In this document: piece by piece, positions 52,963 through 63,363 of the stretch
How positions within the stretch are numbered: the stretch's first letter is position 1
Layout of the letters: each line of letters begins with the position of its first letter
Assembly: GCA_030432695.1 (NCBI GenBank)
Contig: JAUILN010000003.1
Span: 62,001-126,000, forward strand
From: a bacterium
GTDB lineage: Bacteria; Planctomycetota; UBA1135; UBA2386
Direction of reading: 5' to 3'
DNA: 64,000 bases
Position numbers and translations under genes: made by a program
The notes under the pieces: generated by a model
What the model was told of the DNA's origin: nothing
Seen by the model: only the letters and a program-made list of their open reading frames with translations
Databases searched by the model: none

Positions 52963-53961
52963 TCACTTGCCGCCGCCGGCCTTGGCCGCTTCCTCGGCCT
53001 GTTGCCGCGCCCGCTCCTCAGCGGCCTTCTTGCGGCGCGCCATGATCTCGGCTGCGTTGTCCTCGAGACTCTTGCGCAGCATCGCGACGTCGTCCTCGGT
53101 CATGTTCACGCGCGTCGTCGCGAGCATGTGGGCGAAGTGTGCGATCTCGTGGTCGGCGATCGGGAAGCCGGTGTTGCCCTCGTCGCCGTCGGAGGTGATC
53201 TCCGGGTGCAGCTCGGCGTCGGTGATCACGATCCACGGGATGCCACCGCCCTTGCCCTCGCGAAGCTCCGCGGCCAGCTCGGCGCCATCGATCATCCGGT
53301 AGGTGTCGATCTTCACGTCGAGGTAATCCCTGGCGAGCACCGGTGCGATCTCCGGTCGCACCATCCAGTCCTCGAGCATGTGGCAGTAACCGCACCACGG
53401 CGCGCCGAGGTGGATGAACAGCTTCTTGCCCGTCTCCGTGGCCTGCTTCTGAGCCAGCTTCAGCACCGCGCGCGCGTGCAGCGGGTCGGGCTTGTGCTTC
53501 TCGAGGAAGGCCAGCACCGCGGCTGGGTCGTGGTTGGAGCCGGACTCGAGCGAACCGGTCTCCTGGTTGGCGACCGGCTGTCCCGCCGGATCGACGATGG
53601 TCAGGAACGGCACGCCCTGCTCGAGGTTGGCGCCGAGCTCCTCGGCGAGGTCCTTGTGCTTGTCCCAGCGGCCGATGTCGACCAGCAGCACCTCGTACTC
53701 GTAGCTCAGCGTCCGCCGCACCTTCGCGTCCTGCTCGAACACCGCGTGCAGCTTGTGGCACCAACCGCACCAGTTGCCGCCGAACATCACCAGCACGCGC
53801 TTGTTGTCGCGGCCGGCCTTCTCGCAGGCCTTCGCCAGTTCGACGCGCGCGTCGGCGGTCTCGTCGTAGATCTTCTTGGATGCCTTGCCGTCCTGGGCGG
53901 ACAGCGAGAGGGGGAGGGCGGCGGCGAGGAGAGCCGCGCCGAACATCAGCGAGCGTGCCAT
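52963..53961 (-). CDS. Secreted protein with two thioredoxin-like domains
   Basis: A 332-residue protein. Signal peptide residues 1-22. Domain 1 has GNWCGWCHKL (C65, C68), domain 2 has APWCGYCHML (C190, C193); both match the thioredoxin_7/DUF255-like type in which Cys pairs are followed by H. A Lys/Glu/Ala-rich C-terminal tail (about 295-332) ends in GGGK. It differs from the TlpA-type protein at 43778, so the window has two independent double-thioredoxin proteins. It should act in thiol-disulfide exchange outside the cytoplasm. It is convergent with GH95, 15 bases apart. Confidence 0.84.
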   Translation of the reverse strand: MARSLMFGAALLAAALPLSLSAQDGKASKKIYDETADARVELAKACEKAGRDNKRVLVMFGGNWCGWCHKLHAVFEQDAKVRRTLSYEYEVLLVDIGRWDKHKDLAEELGANLEQGVPFLTIVDPAGQPVANQETGSLESGSNHDPAAVLAFLEKHKPDPLHARAVLKLAQKQATETGKKLFIHLGAPWCGYCHMLEDWMVRPEIAPVLARDYLDVKIDTYRMIDGAELAAELREGKGGGIPWIVITDAELHPEITSDGDEGNTGFPIADHEIAHFAHMLATTRVNMTEDDVAMLRKSLEDNAAEIMARRKKAAEERARQQAEEAAKAGGGK

Positions 53962-54030
53962 GGCTCAGGTTCTACCGTAGGAGGGGCCGACCGAGCAGGA
54001 AGTCGGCCTCCGCATCGGGCAATCCTCCGC

Positions 54031-55149
54031 TCACTTGCCGCGCCGATCCGTGTCCGCTTCGCGGTCCACGGCTGCTGGCTCGGGGCGCTGTTCCGCGTCC
54101 GGCCAGCCTTGGATCCGGCGCCGCGCGGCGTCCAGAGCCGCGAAGACGTCGTCGTGCGTCGTGGGTGCGGAGGCGATCGACTCGACCACGGATAGGCAGC
54201 ACTCGCCGCGCAGGGCCGTGACGATCTGTGCGATGGACTCGGGGCTCGGAATCTCGCAGAGCTGAAGGGCGGCAGCGCGGCGCACCCGTGGACTCTCGTG
54301 CAGGCGGAGCAGGACCGTGAGGGCCATCGCCCGGTCTTCGCCCTGTGCATCGACCGCCAGGAGTGCCAGCGCCAGGCGGACGCGGATCTCCGCGCGGGAG
54401 AAGCTGTAGAGCCGCGCCTCCTGTGGTGCATACCCGAGCCTCTCCACCCGGGATCGAAGTTCCTGCCGAAGCCGAGGAATCAGTGGGGCGGCCTCGGAGG
54501 GGAACATCCGGCACCAGTCGGCGGCGAGTTCGCGGTCGTGCCAGGATGTGTCGGCCTCGAACAGCTTCTCGACGTCGGGCGCCGTCAGCGAGGCCAGCCG
54601 GATGCAGCGCCTCCGGTCCAGTCGGTCACCTTCGCCCTTCCATTCCGGGGAGTTGAACCGTCGCGACCGGCGCTGCCACATCCATGCATAGATGGGTTGG
54701 CGTGCCTCGGACAGCGCGTCGTCCAGATACGGCACCACGTCGGCGTAGCAGCGGAGGACCGCTGGATCCCGGTCGGGGTCGCTCCGCAGGATGTCCTCCA
54801 GGAGTTCCGCGGCTCGCAGTGGTGCGTCTTCGCCCGCGCGGCCCATGGCTCCGAGCACCGCGTGGCGGGCGGAGCTCTGTGGGGCGCTGGCACTGAGGAT
54901 GGCTGCGAGTGATTCGAGGCCTGGCGCACCGCGTCCCTCCAGGTCCGCGAGGATCTGGTCCAGTCGGTCGTGGTCCGTCATGCGGGCCACGACCTCGGGG
55001 CTCGGGATGTCCTCGGCCGCTTGCGCGATGGCCTGGTCCGGGGCGAATGCGAGCGCCGCGACGAGGGCCGCCGCGGCCCGGAGAGTGTCCCGGAGTGCCG
55101 CTTCGGCGGGATGGATGGGGCCGCGAGCGCGCGTCGTGACTGCCTTCAT
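54031..55149 (-). CDS. HEAT-like repeat protein downstream of rtcA
   Basis: A 372-residue protein. A hydrophobic stretch at about residues 25-43 (AAALVAALAFAPDQAIAQA) may be a late signal peptide with a long basic n-region. The rest is alpha-helical with HEAT/armadillo-like units (ILSASAPQSSARHAVLGAM, LLRLHESPRVRRAAALQL). No catalytic motif. The start is ATG 55149, eight bases after the rtcA stop; no clear Shine-Dalgarno. Position suggests it could be the third gene of the rtc operon, although the probable export signal argues against a direct role in RNA repair. Confidence 0.65.
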   Translation of the reverse strand: MKAVTTRARGPIHPAEAALRDTLRAAAALVAALAFAPDQAIAQAAEDIPSPEVVARMTDHDRLDQILADLEGRGAPGLESLAAILSASAPQSSARHAVLGAMGRAGEDAPLRAAELLEDILRSDPDRDPAVLRCYADVVPYLDDALSEARQPIYAWMWQRRSRRFNSPEWKGEGDRLDRRRCIRLASLTAPDVEKLFEADTSWHDRELAADWCRMFPSEAAPLIPRLRQELRSRVERLGYAPQEARLYSFSRAEIRVRLALALLAVDAQGEDRAMALTVLLRLHESPRVRRAAALQLCEIPSPESIAQIVTALRGECCLSVVESIASAPTTHDDVFAALDAARRRIQGWPDAEQRPEPAAVDREADTDRRGK

Positions 55150-55157
55150 GCGAGGCG

Positions 55158-56216
55158 TCACATCTTGGGCGCGACCTCCACCAGCGTCGAGTCGCCATCC
55201 ACAGTGAACGTCACCGACACCGGGAGGAACGCCTCGATCACTGCGGCATTGGTGGTCGCATGTGGCGTGGCCCGCGTCGTGCGGAACGCGCCGCCGCCGG
55301 CCAGGGCCATCGGCAGCAGGAGCTGGTCGGCCAGGTGCTCGTCCACCGCCGCGCGCTCGGCGCGGAGGAAGTTCTTCACCTCGCGGACCAGGTTGCTGGC
55401 CACCTTCTCGGCCGGCACCCGCTTCTCGCCGAACGACGTGAACACGATCGTGCCGGCGTCGGTCTCGACGTCGACGGTGGCCACGTTGCCCGGACCATCC
55501 GGCAGGCTGCGGATCTCCACCGCGTCCGGCTTCAGGCCGAGCTTCTTGCGCAGCACCTCGGCCTCGCGTTCGGCGATGCTCACCGGCAGGTCGGCGACCA
55601 CACAGCGGGCCCGGATCCTCCGGACCTCGCCGCGCTCCAGCAGTTCGATCCGTACGAGCGGACTCGGCTGGATCGTCAACTGGATCGCGCCGCCGCCGGC
55701 CGGATAGAAGCCGTGGCGCTCGAGGGTGGCGGTGACCCGCGCGCCCATCCGCTCGAGGGCGGGCACGAAGGTCCGCTCCAGGAAGTCGAACGGCGGGCAC
55801 ATCGGATTGTGGGTGCCGCCCTCGATGCGCACCGTGCTCGGGCCGTCGGCCGCCAGCAGGGCCGGGATCACGGTCTGGGCGACCAACGTGGTGCTGCCGG
55901 CGGTGCCGATCGGCACGTGGTAGGTGCCGGCCTGCAGGGCGCCCGGTACGAAGTGGATCGACGACGAGCCGGCGGCCGCGCCCTCGACCCGGGCCGCGCC
56001 GATCCGCGCCGCGGTCTGCACCGCGGTCAGGTGTTGGCGCATGAGCCCGGTCCGGCGGCGCTTGGCGCGGATCTTGTCGATCTGCACGGGGCGGCCGGTG
56101 ATCAGCGACAGCGACAAGGCACTGCGCACGATCTGGCCGCCGCCCTCGCCCTCTGAGCCGTCGAGGACCACCGGGGTGGCGTTCTTCGCGTTCTCGATGG
56201 TGTTGTTCGCGTCCAT
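55158..56216 (-). CDS. rtcA: RNA 3'-terminal phosphate cyclase RtcA
   Basis: A 352-residue cyclase that converts an RNA 3'-phosphate to a 2',3'-cyclic phosphate with ATP. SEGEGGGQIVRSALSLS near residue 21 is the family N-terminal signature, IEGGTHNPMCPPFDFL at about 131-146 and HGFYPAGGGAIQL near 168 are the core blocks, and H294 in DEHLADQLLLPMAL matches the adenylated His. All expected parts are present. It follows rtcB by four bases on the same strand, the usual rtcBA layout, so the two work together in RNA end repair in the cytoplasm. Confidence 0.95.
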   Translation of the reverse strand: MDANNTIENAKNATPVVLDGSEGEGGGQIVRSALSLSLITGRPVQIDKIRAKRRRTGLMRQHLTAVQTAARIGAARVEGAAAGSSSIHFVPGALQAGTYHVPIGTAGSTTLVAQTVIPALLAADGPSTVRIEGGTHNPMCPPFDFLERTFVPALERMGARVTATLERHGFYPAGGGAIQLTIQPSPLVRIELLERGEVRRIRARCVVADLPVSIAEREAEVLRKKLGLKPDAVEIRSLPDGPGNVATVDVETDAGTIVFTSFGEKRVPAEKVASNLVREVKNFLRAERAAVDEHLADQLLLPMALAGGGAFRTTRATPHATTNAAVIEAFLPVSVTFTVDGDSTLVEVAPKM

Positions 56217-56220
56217 CGCT

Positions 56221-57444
<1,224 letters not shown>

Positions 57445-57623
57445 CGTTCGGTCCTCTTTCGGAGGCCGGCGGAGAGCGAGGGGTGTGCCGGCGGGGGGCG
57501 CTTTCTGGCCGGATATCGTAAGATACGGAATATCAACAAGTTAGTGTTCCGGGCGAGCGCGGGGCTCCATACGTCGTTCGCCCGAGTCCGAGATCCGTGG
57601 ATCGAGATGATCCCAGGGGATCA
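57445..57623. promoter_or_regulatory. Upstream region of rtcB with AT-rich imperfect palindrome
   Basis: This 179-base gap separates rtcB from the end of the CarboxypepD_reg operon. It contains an AT-rich island at 57512-57540, unusual in this GC-rich DNA. In it, GATATCGTA (57512-57520), AGA, then TACG-GA-ATATC (57524-57534) form an imperfect palindrome, a candidate operator. On the minus strand TTGTTG followed after 17 bases by ATATCC could be a sigma-70-like promoter, but the match is weak. I see no GGCAC-N5-TTGC sigma-54 element. Confidence 0.45.
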
Positions 57624-59501
57624 TCAAGGCGCCCGGACCACCAGCTCCATCGGCTCGCCGTCCGTGGGCAGGACCGGGACTTCGTGCGGGGCGCGGTCGT
57701 CGGTCGTGACGTCGATCGACCAGAGTCCCTCGAGCCCCGGCGGGCAGCGGACCTCGAGCAGGCCCTCGCGATACTCCGCGCTCGCCGCGAGGTGGGTGCA
57801 GAGACCGCGGAGCGCGTTGTAGGCCGCGTCCTCCGCGAGGTCGCCGTCGTCGGGCGCATGGAACTCCCGGAGCCTGGCGCTGACCTGCTCGGGGTGCGAG
57901 CCGTCTGCCCGGACGACCCGCAGCCGCAGGATGCTCCAGGGCTGCAGGGTCAGGTCGAGTTCGGCGGCACCCCAGGCGAAGCGCGCGGCGCGCAGCGTGC
58001 CGTGGGCCATGCCGCGCGGTCCTGCGGCCAGGACCAGGTAGGGGCCCGACTCCACGAGGAGGCGCGCCGTTCCGGTCCTGCCGACGCGCGCCAGCCAGGG
58101 CAGGTCCTCGCCGATGCGGAGCTTGCCGGGGCGTTCGAAGATCCGCAGTTGGGTGGCGAGCGCCGGTTCGCCGCGGTCGTCGGTGACCCGCACCCGCGCG
58201 GGCTTCAGCGTCGAGACATCGACCGTGCCGAGTTCGCGGGTCTGGCGGGCCCGGAGCAGCGCCATCCGCGGGTCGTCGGGGTCGGTCCTTCCCGCGGAGG
58301 GCAGCAGCACGGTCCACTTGAAGCGCTCGACGTCGGCGGGGGCCTCGGGGATCGCGAACCGGCCGTCGGTGTCGGTGCGGGTGAGGAAGTCGATCTCCTC
58401 GTAGGTCCAGTTGTTCTGCTGGGTCTCGACGTGGTGGAAGCACTGGACCAGGATCGGTGCGTCGGCGACCGGCAGGTCTCGCCTCGCCATCACCCGTCCG
58501 GTGAGCGGGCGCGTCGGCGGGAGGGTGAAGCGCAGCTCGTCGATCTCCTCGGTGCGCAGCCGGCCGCTCCAGAACACCGCGTTGCCGTAGCGGCCGGAGT
58601 AGGCCTGCATGCGTCCCGGCGCGGTTGCGGACAGGATGACTCGGGCACCCGGATCCTCGCCGGGGAACGCGGCGAAGCGGAGCGGGAGCCGCACCTCCAG
58701 CCGCCCGTCGGCGCCGGTGGTGCCCTGCGCGGACCAGTCGGAGTGGCGGGCGTGCAGCAACAGGTCGCCAGAACCTGGTGGCACCCACACGTCGTCGAAG
58801 CGGACCTCGATCTCCGCGCCGGCGATCGGTGCACCAGCCTCGTCGGTGACCAGGACCGGGATCGAACGCGCGTGCGGTCTCTCGACGGTCAGGACCTCGC
58901 CGACGGCCTGATCCGGAGCATCGCAGAAGCCCTCCTGGAGCAGCGGCTCGCCGTGCTCATCCAGCACGGTGAGCACGCAGGGTTCCGGGCGCAGCGGCGG
59001 TGCGGCGAGTTCGCCGTGTTCGTCGGTGATGCAGTCGAGCGCTGGCGCACCGGGGCGTAACGGGGCGATGCGCAGGGTGAGCGGCGCGAGGTCCTGCCAC
59101 TCGGCGGGGAGTCGCACCTGGATCCTGCGGATCGACTGCGGTCGGATCTCGCGCAGCGTCAGCAGGTCGCCCGGCACCACGCCGTGCTGCGGGGCACTGC
59201 GGCGATGGGTTCCATCCGGCGTCGTGTGCCAGGCCCAGGCGGTGTAGCCGAGCCCCTTCAGCACCTGGGCGCGGAAGATGCCGCGTTCGTCGGTGGTCGC
59301 CTCGACGACGTCGACCTCGCCGAGCAGCGGCAAGCCTGGAGTGGTCAGGGCCGACAGCACCACCGTGGCGCCGGCCATCGCCTGGTCGTCGAGGCCGAGC
59401 ACGCGGCCGGCCAGGGTCGCGCGAGTGGACGTCGGTGGCTGGGTCGCGGCAGACGTCGCGAGACCGAGCACGAGAACCAGCAGAGCGGGGAGGGAGCGCA
59501 T
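57624..59501 (-). CDS. Secreted CarboxypepD_reg protein, tandem copy C
   Basis: A 625-residue protein. Signal peptide residues 1-20 (LVLVLGLATSAATQ). Domain 1 begins LAGRVLGLDDQAMAGATVVL, then GIFRAQVLKGLGYTAWAW. Further beta domains follow, with TGRVMARRDLPVADAPILVQ and TRTDTDGRFAIPEAPADV. The same blocks occur in the two genes upstream (59505 and 61444), so it is the third member of a tandem triplet. It starts three bases after the stop of the copy before it. No peptidase motif; surface or binding role likely. Confidence 0.83.
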   Translation of the reverse strand: MRSLPALLVLVLGLATSAATQPPTSTRATLAGRVLGLDDQAMAGATVVLSALTTPGLPLLGEVDVVEATTDERGIFRAQVLKGLGYTAWAWHTTPDGTHRRSAPQHGVVPGDLLTLREIRPQSIRRIQVRLPAEWQDLAPLTLRIAPLRPGAPALDCITDEHGELAAPPLRPEPCVLTVLDEHGEPLLQEGFCDAPDQAVGEVLTVERPHARSIPVLVTDEAGAPIAGAEIEVRFDDVWVPPGSGDLLLHARHSDWSAQGTTGADGRLEVRLPLRFAAFPGEDPGARVILSATAPGRMQAYSGRYGNAVFWSGRLRTEEIDELRFTLPPTRPLTGRVMARRDLPVADAPILVQCFHHVETQQNNWTYEEIDFLTRTDTDGRFAIPEAPADVERFKWTVLLPSAGRTDPDDPRMALLRARQTRELGTVDVSTLKPARVRVTDDRGEPALATQLRIFERPGKLRIGEDLPWLARVGRTGTARLLVESGPYLVLAAGPRGMAHGTLRAARFAWGAAELDLTLQPWSILRLRVVRADGSHPEQVSARLREFHAPDDGDLAEDAAYNALRGLCTHLAASAEYREGLLEVRCPPGLEGLWSIDVTTDDRAPHEVPVLPTDGEPMELVVRAP

Positions 59502-59504
59502 CGG

Positions 59505-61442
59505 TCACTTCGACTTCGTGAGGATCAGCTCCTGCGGTGATCCTTCGGCCGGCTCGAGAGGGACCTCCCTGGCCTCGTAGCCCCGCGCATCCACCCGGAG
59601 CTCGTAGCGCGTGTTCCGGAACTGCTTGCACCGCACCGTGAGCACGCCGTCCTGCCAGGTCGGTCGGTTCGCGAAGTCGTTGAGCACGTTCTGCAGGGCG
59701 GTGCGCAGCACTGCGTCGAACTGGTCTTCGTTGCCCGAGTAGCTGTAGCTGCAGATGTAGCTCGACACCGACTCGGGCACCGCGCCGTCGGAGCCCTTCA
59801 CCTTGAACCGGGCCGTCGGCCAGGGCTCCAGCGACAGATCGAAGGACTGCGGCTCGTCGGTGGCCGGGCCCACGTGGATCTTCTGCGACGCGAGGCCCTT
59901 CTCGTCGGCGGCGAGCAGGCCGTACTCGCCCGGGGGCAGGTGCAGCAGGGTGCGGCCGCGGCGGTCGATGCGGCGGATCCACGGCACGTCGCGGTCGGTG
60001 CCGCGGTTGCCGGTCGACGAGAGGTCGAAGATCTCCAGCTGCGCGCCGACCGCGGGACCCTGGTCGAGATCGCGGATCTCGATGCGGACCGCGGCGTGCC
60101 GCGACAGGTCGAAGTCCTGCGGCTTGTCGCGGTCGACCTCGGGCAGCATCGCGTAGCGGCCGGCCTGCAGGTCGTCGGTGGACCAATGCGCGCGGAGCGA
60201 CTCGGGGAGCGCGCAACCGATCTCGACGTCCTGGCCGTCGTCGGGGAAGGCGGGCACCGTCCAGCGACCGTCCGCGTCGGTGCGGACCAGGAAGCGCAGC
60301 TCGAGATGGGTCCAGCCGTTCTGGTGGGCGTTCATCTTGCTGTCGGCGGTGACCAGCACCGGCACGTCGGCGAGCGGCTGGTCCTCGGCCGCCAGCAGGC
60401 GACCACCGAGTGGCTTGGCGTCGCGGAGCAGGAAGTGGAGTTCCTTCGCGTCGTCGGCCTGTCGCTCCCCGTTCCAGAACACGTTCTGCTGGCAGTGGCC
60501 CGAGTGGGCCTGCGCACGACCCTCGGCCATCGCGGCGAACACCGCCTCCTTCCAACGACGCTGTTCGAGTGGGCCGAACGGGTCGAAGCCGAGCGGGGCG
60601 CGGACCACCGCGCGGCCGTCCTCGCCGGTCGTGCCGCAGGTCCGCCACAGTTGGACCTCGCTGTCGGTGAGCAGGTCGTGCGGTGCGGTGGAGTAGCCGC
60701 TGCGCACCACGCGCTGGCGGATCGTGGCATCGGGCAGCGGCGCGCCCGAGGCGTCGGTGACGACCACGGGGACCTCGACGGGTGCGGGCACCTCGACCTC
60801 GTAGCGGCCGTCCTTCGCAGCCTTCGAAGTGGGGTGCATCCGCTCCTTCCACAGCGGTTCGCCGTGGCGGTCGAGGACCAGGCAGCTCGCCCAGCCGTCG
60901 GGCAGGGGCGGCGCGGCGGCCGAGTTCTCCGCGTCGAGTGCGAGGTCGACCGCTTCGAGGTTCGGGTGCGTGAAGGTGATCCGCAGCGAGAACGGCGCGA
61001 GGTCGGCCCAGGCAGGGTCGGTCGTCACGTGGATCCGGAAGGCTGGCTGCGGGTCGATCTCCTCCAGCGAGACCAGGGCGCCGGGCACCGCGCCGTGGCG
61101 GATGCTGGAACGGCGGACCGAGCCGTCGTCGCGGCGCTGCAGCGCGCGCACCGTGTAGCCGAGGCCGGTGAGGACCGGCGCGCGGAAGATGCCGCTGTCG
61201 CTCGCGGTGACCTCGACGCGGTCGATGGTCCCCAGTTCGGGCGCGCAGGGGGTGGTGTGGGCGCTGAGGATCACCCTTGCGCCGCCCCATGGCTCGCCGT
61301 CGGCCGCGACGAGGCGACCGGCGATGGTCGCGCGCGGATCGGTCGACGGCCCGTCCTGAGCTGGAACGCAGACTGCGGCGGCCGCCGCGAAGACCAGGAG
61401 CAGAGTGGCGCGCAGCTGGCGAGGCGGTGACTTGATGGGCAT
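59505..61442 (-). CDS. Secreted CarboxypepD_reg protein, tandem copy B
   Basis: A 645-residue protein with a signal peptide (about residues 11-29, ATLLLVFAAAAAVCVPAQ). AGRLVAADGEPWGGARVILS, then GIFRAPVLTGLGYTVRAL, and later LVRTDADGRWTVPAFPDDG mark the same domain order as its neighbours. It shares HTTPCAPELG and PDGRW-like blocks with copy A. I chose ATG 61442: GGAAGG is nine bases upstream, while ATG 61451 abuts it directly. ATG 61442 lies one base after the stop of copy A (TGAGATG), so the genes are coupled. Function unknown. Confidence 0.83.
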   Translation of the reverse strand: MPIKSPPRQLRATLLLVFAAAAAVCVPAQDGPSTDPRATIAGRLVAADGEPWGGARVILSAHTTPCAPELGTIDRVEVTASDSGIFRAPVLTGLGYTVRALQRRDDGSVRRSSIRHGAVPGALVSLEEIDPQPAFRIHVTTDPAWADLAPFSLRITFTHPNLEAVDLALDAENSAAAPPLPDGWASCLVLDRHGEPLWKERMHPTSKAAKDGRYEVEVPAPVEVPVVVTDASGAPLPDATIRQRVVRSGYSTAPHDLLTDSEVQLWRTCGTTGEDGRAVVRAPLGFDPFGPLEQRRWKEAVFAAMAEGRAQAHSGHCQQNVFWNGERQADDAKELHFLLRDAKPLGGRLLAAEDQPLADVPVLVTADSKMNAHQNGWTHLELRFLVRTDADGRWTVPAFPDDGQDVEIGCALPESLRAHWSTDDLQAGRYAMLPEVDRDKPQDFDLSRHAAVRIEIRDLDQGPAVGAQLEIFDLSSTGNRGTDRDVPWIRRIDRRGRTLLHLPPGEYGLLAADEKGLASQKIHVGPATDEPQSFDLSLEPWPTARFKVKGSDGAVPESVSSYICSYSYSGNEDQFDAVLRTALQNVLNDFANRPTWQDGVLTVRCKQFRNTRYELRVDARGYEAREVPLEPAEGSPQELILTKSK

Positions 61443-61443
61443 C

Positions 61444-63363
61444 TCAGCCATCCTTCCGGAGTTCGATGATGACGGGTTCGCGTTCGGTGGGCACGAGTTC
61501 GCAGGTGGCCTTCTCGCCGCCCGATGTCCGGATCTCGAGTCGTCGGGTCGCGGTCTCGCTGGGGAAGCACCGGACGGTGAGCACGCCATCGTGCCAATCG
61601 GCGCTGCTCGCGAACTCGCGGAGTGCCGGAGTCAGCGCTGCACGCAGCTGCTCCAGGAACGGGTCGCGCGAGTTCCTCCTGCTCCCGCCTGCGTCCCGCG
61701 TGGTGGGCCGCTCGGTCAGCGGCAAGCGATCTGGACCGAGCACGCGCGCGCGGAAGGTGGGCCACGGACGCAGCTCGAGTTCCACCGGTCGCGGATCGGT
61801 CCCGGTTCCGGGCACCTCGTAGGGAGCGTGCGCGTAGCCACGCTCGTCGACCGCGATCAGGCCATGGTGGCCGGGCTGTCGGTAGAGCAGCACCTCGCCA
61901 CGCCGATCGACCCGATGCAGATCGGGGATCTGCGGGCGAAGGCCCGGCCGTCGGTCGAGGTCCATGGACTCCAACTGCACGCCGACGGCGGGGCCCTGTT
62001 CGGCATCTCGGAGCACCACCCGGACCGGGCGGTAGGTCGACAGGTCCCGCGTGAGTTCCGTGGCTCGTGCGAGCGAGGCGAGGTGGAGCACGCGCGACGG
62101 TGCGAGGCCGTCGTGCGTCCAGCGGTTGCGTATCGACTCCGGAACACGGCAGGCGACCTCCAGGTACTGCGCGTCTGCGGGCATCCCGGGGACCGACCAG
62201 CGGCCTTCCGCGTCGGTTGTCGCCAGGAAGCGACGGCGCAGGTGGGTCCAGCTGTTGTCGCGCGCATTCATCCTGCACGTCGCCGTGACCAGCAGGTCGA
62301 CGCCGGCCAGAGGTTCGCCCGGTCCGGCGACGAGGCTGCCGGTCCAAGGCTCGGCTGCGGCCAGCGTGAAGTGCAGCGCGTCGACCCGTTCGGTGACCTG
62401 CGCACCGTTGCAGAACACGTGCCCCTGCGCGTAGCCGGAGTGCGCGTCCATCCGACCTTCCGCCGAGGCGACGAACAAGACGCTCTGCGACCCACGCCGC
62501 TCGTCGGGACCGAGAGGGTCGAACTCGAGCGGGAGACGAACGGTCAGTCGACCCTCGGCGTCCGTGTTGCCGCAACACCGCCATGCCTGGCGCTCGACGT
62601 GCATCAGCAGGTCACTGGGCTCGACCCTGCGGAAGCCGTGGTAGGTCTGGTGACGCACCGTCGCGCCCGCGATCGGTCGACCGGCCGCGTCGCGGACCAG
62701 GAGCGGGACGTCCACTGCTGGAGGGACCGTCACCACGACGCGGTCCGACTCGAACTGGTGGCCGGTCGAGCGGCGCACGTAAACGAAGGGTTCCCCATGC
62801 CGGTCCAGCAACAGGAGGTCCACCTCACCCGCGGGAAGCGGAGGTAGCACGAATGCGTCGTCCTCTGCGGGTGGGAGCCATTCGTCCGGAATGTCGGGGT
62901 GGTCGTGCGCGATGAGCACGGAGAACGGGCGCAGCTCGTCCCAGTCGGGCGGAGCGACGATCTTCAGGCTCAGGGCCGGTTGCGGGTCCGTGGCCACGAG
63001 CTCGATCAGCGCACCGGGCACCACGTCGTGACGGAGTTCGGTGCGGAGCCATCGACCGTCGTTGGCCGGCTTGTACGCCCACGCCGAGTAGTCGAGACCG
63101 GAGAGGATGCTGGCGCGGAAGATCCCGGCCTGGTTCGTGGTCACACCGACTCCGTGGTGCTCGCCCAACTCGCGGGCCTGAGGTGTGGTGTGCGCGCAGA
63201 GCACCACGGTTGCGTCCGCCCATGGCTCGCCGTCCGCACCGACGACGCGGTCGGCCACCCGAACGCTCGGCTCGGGCCTCGGCGTCCCCGACTCGGCTTC
63301 CTGTGTGGCGAGCGGCGCGGGCGCGATCAGAAGCGCGAGCAGGAGGGCATGCGCATGGCTCAT
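61444..63363 (-). CDS. Secreted CarboxypepD_reg protein, tandem copy A
   Basis: A 639-residue protein, first of the tandem triplet. Signal peptide at about residues 1-20 (MSHAHALLLALLIAPAPLAT). VGADGEPWADATVVLCAHTT, GIFRASILSGLDYSAWAY, then ATTDAEGRWSVPGMPADA mirror copies B and C. The start ATG 63363 has AAGG nine bases upstream; ATG 63372 abuts it. The C-terminal 100 residues carry a conserved block with DGVLTVRCF also found as DGVLTVRCK in copy B and EGLLEVRCP in copy C. The operon promoter should lie in the 446-base gap upstream. Confidence 0.83.
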   Translation of the reverse strand: MSHAHALLLALLIAPAPLATQEAESGTPRPEPSVRVADRVVGADGEPWADATVVLCAHTTPQARELGEHHGVGVTTNQAGIFRASILSGLDYSAWAYKPANDGRWLRTELRHDVVPGALIELVATDPQPALSLKIVAPPDWDELRPFSVLIAHDHPDIPDEWLPPAEDDAFVLPPLPAGEVDLLLLDRHGEPFVYVRRSTGHQFESDRVVVTVPPAVDVPLLVRDAAGRPIAGATVRHQTYHGFRRVEPSDLLMHVERQAWRCCGNTDAEGRLTVRLPLEFDPLGPDERRGSQSVLFVASAEGRMDAHSGYAQGHVFCNGAQVTERVDALHFTLAAAEPWTGSLVAGPGEPLAGVDLLVTATCRMNARDNSWTHLRRRFLATTDAEGRWSVPGMPADAQYLEVACRVPESIRNRWTHDGLAPSRVLHLASLARATELTRDLSTYRPVRVVLRDAEQGPAVGVQLESMDLDRRPGLRPQIPDLHRVDRRGEVLLYRQPGHHGLIAVDERGYAHAPYEVPGTGTDPRPVELELRPWPTFRARVLGPDRLPLTERPTTRDAGGSRRNSRDPFLEQLRAALTPALREFASSADWHDGVLTVRCFPSETATRRLEIRTSGGEKATCELVPTEREPVIIELRKDG

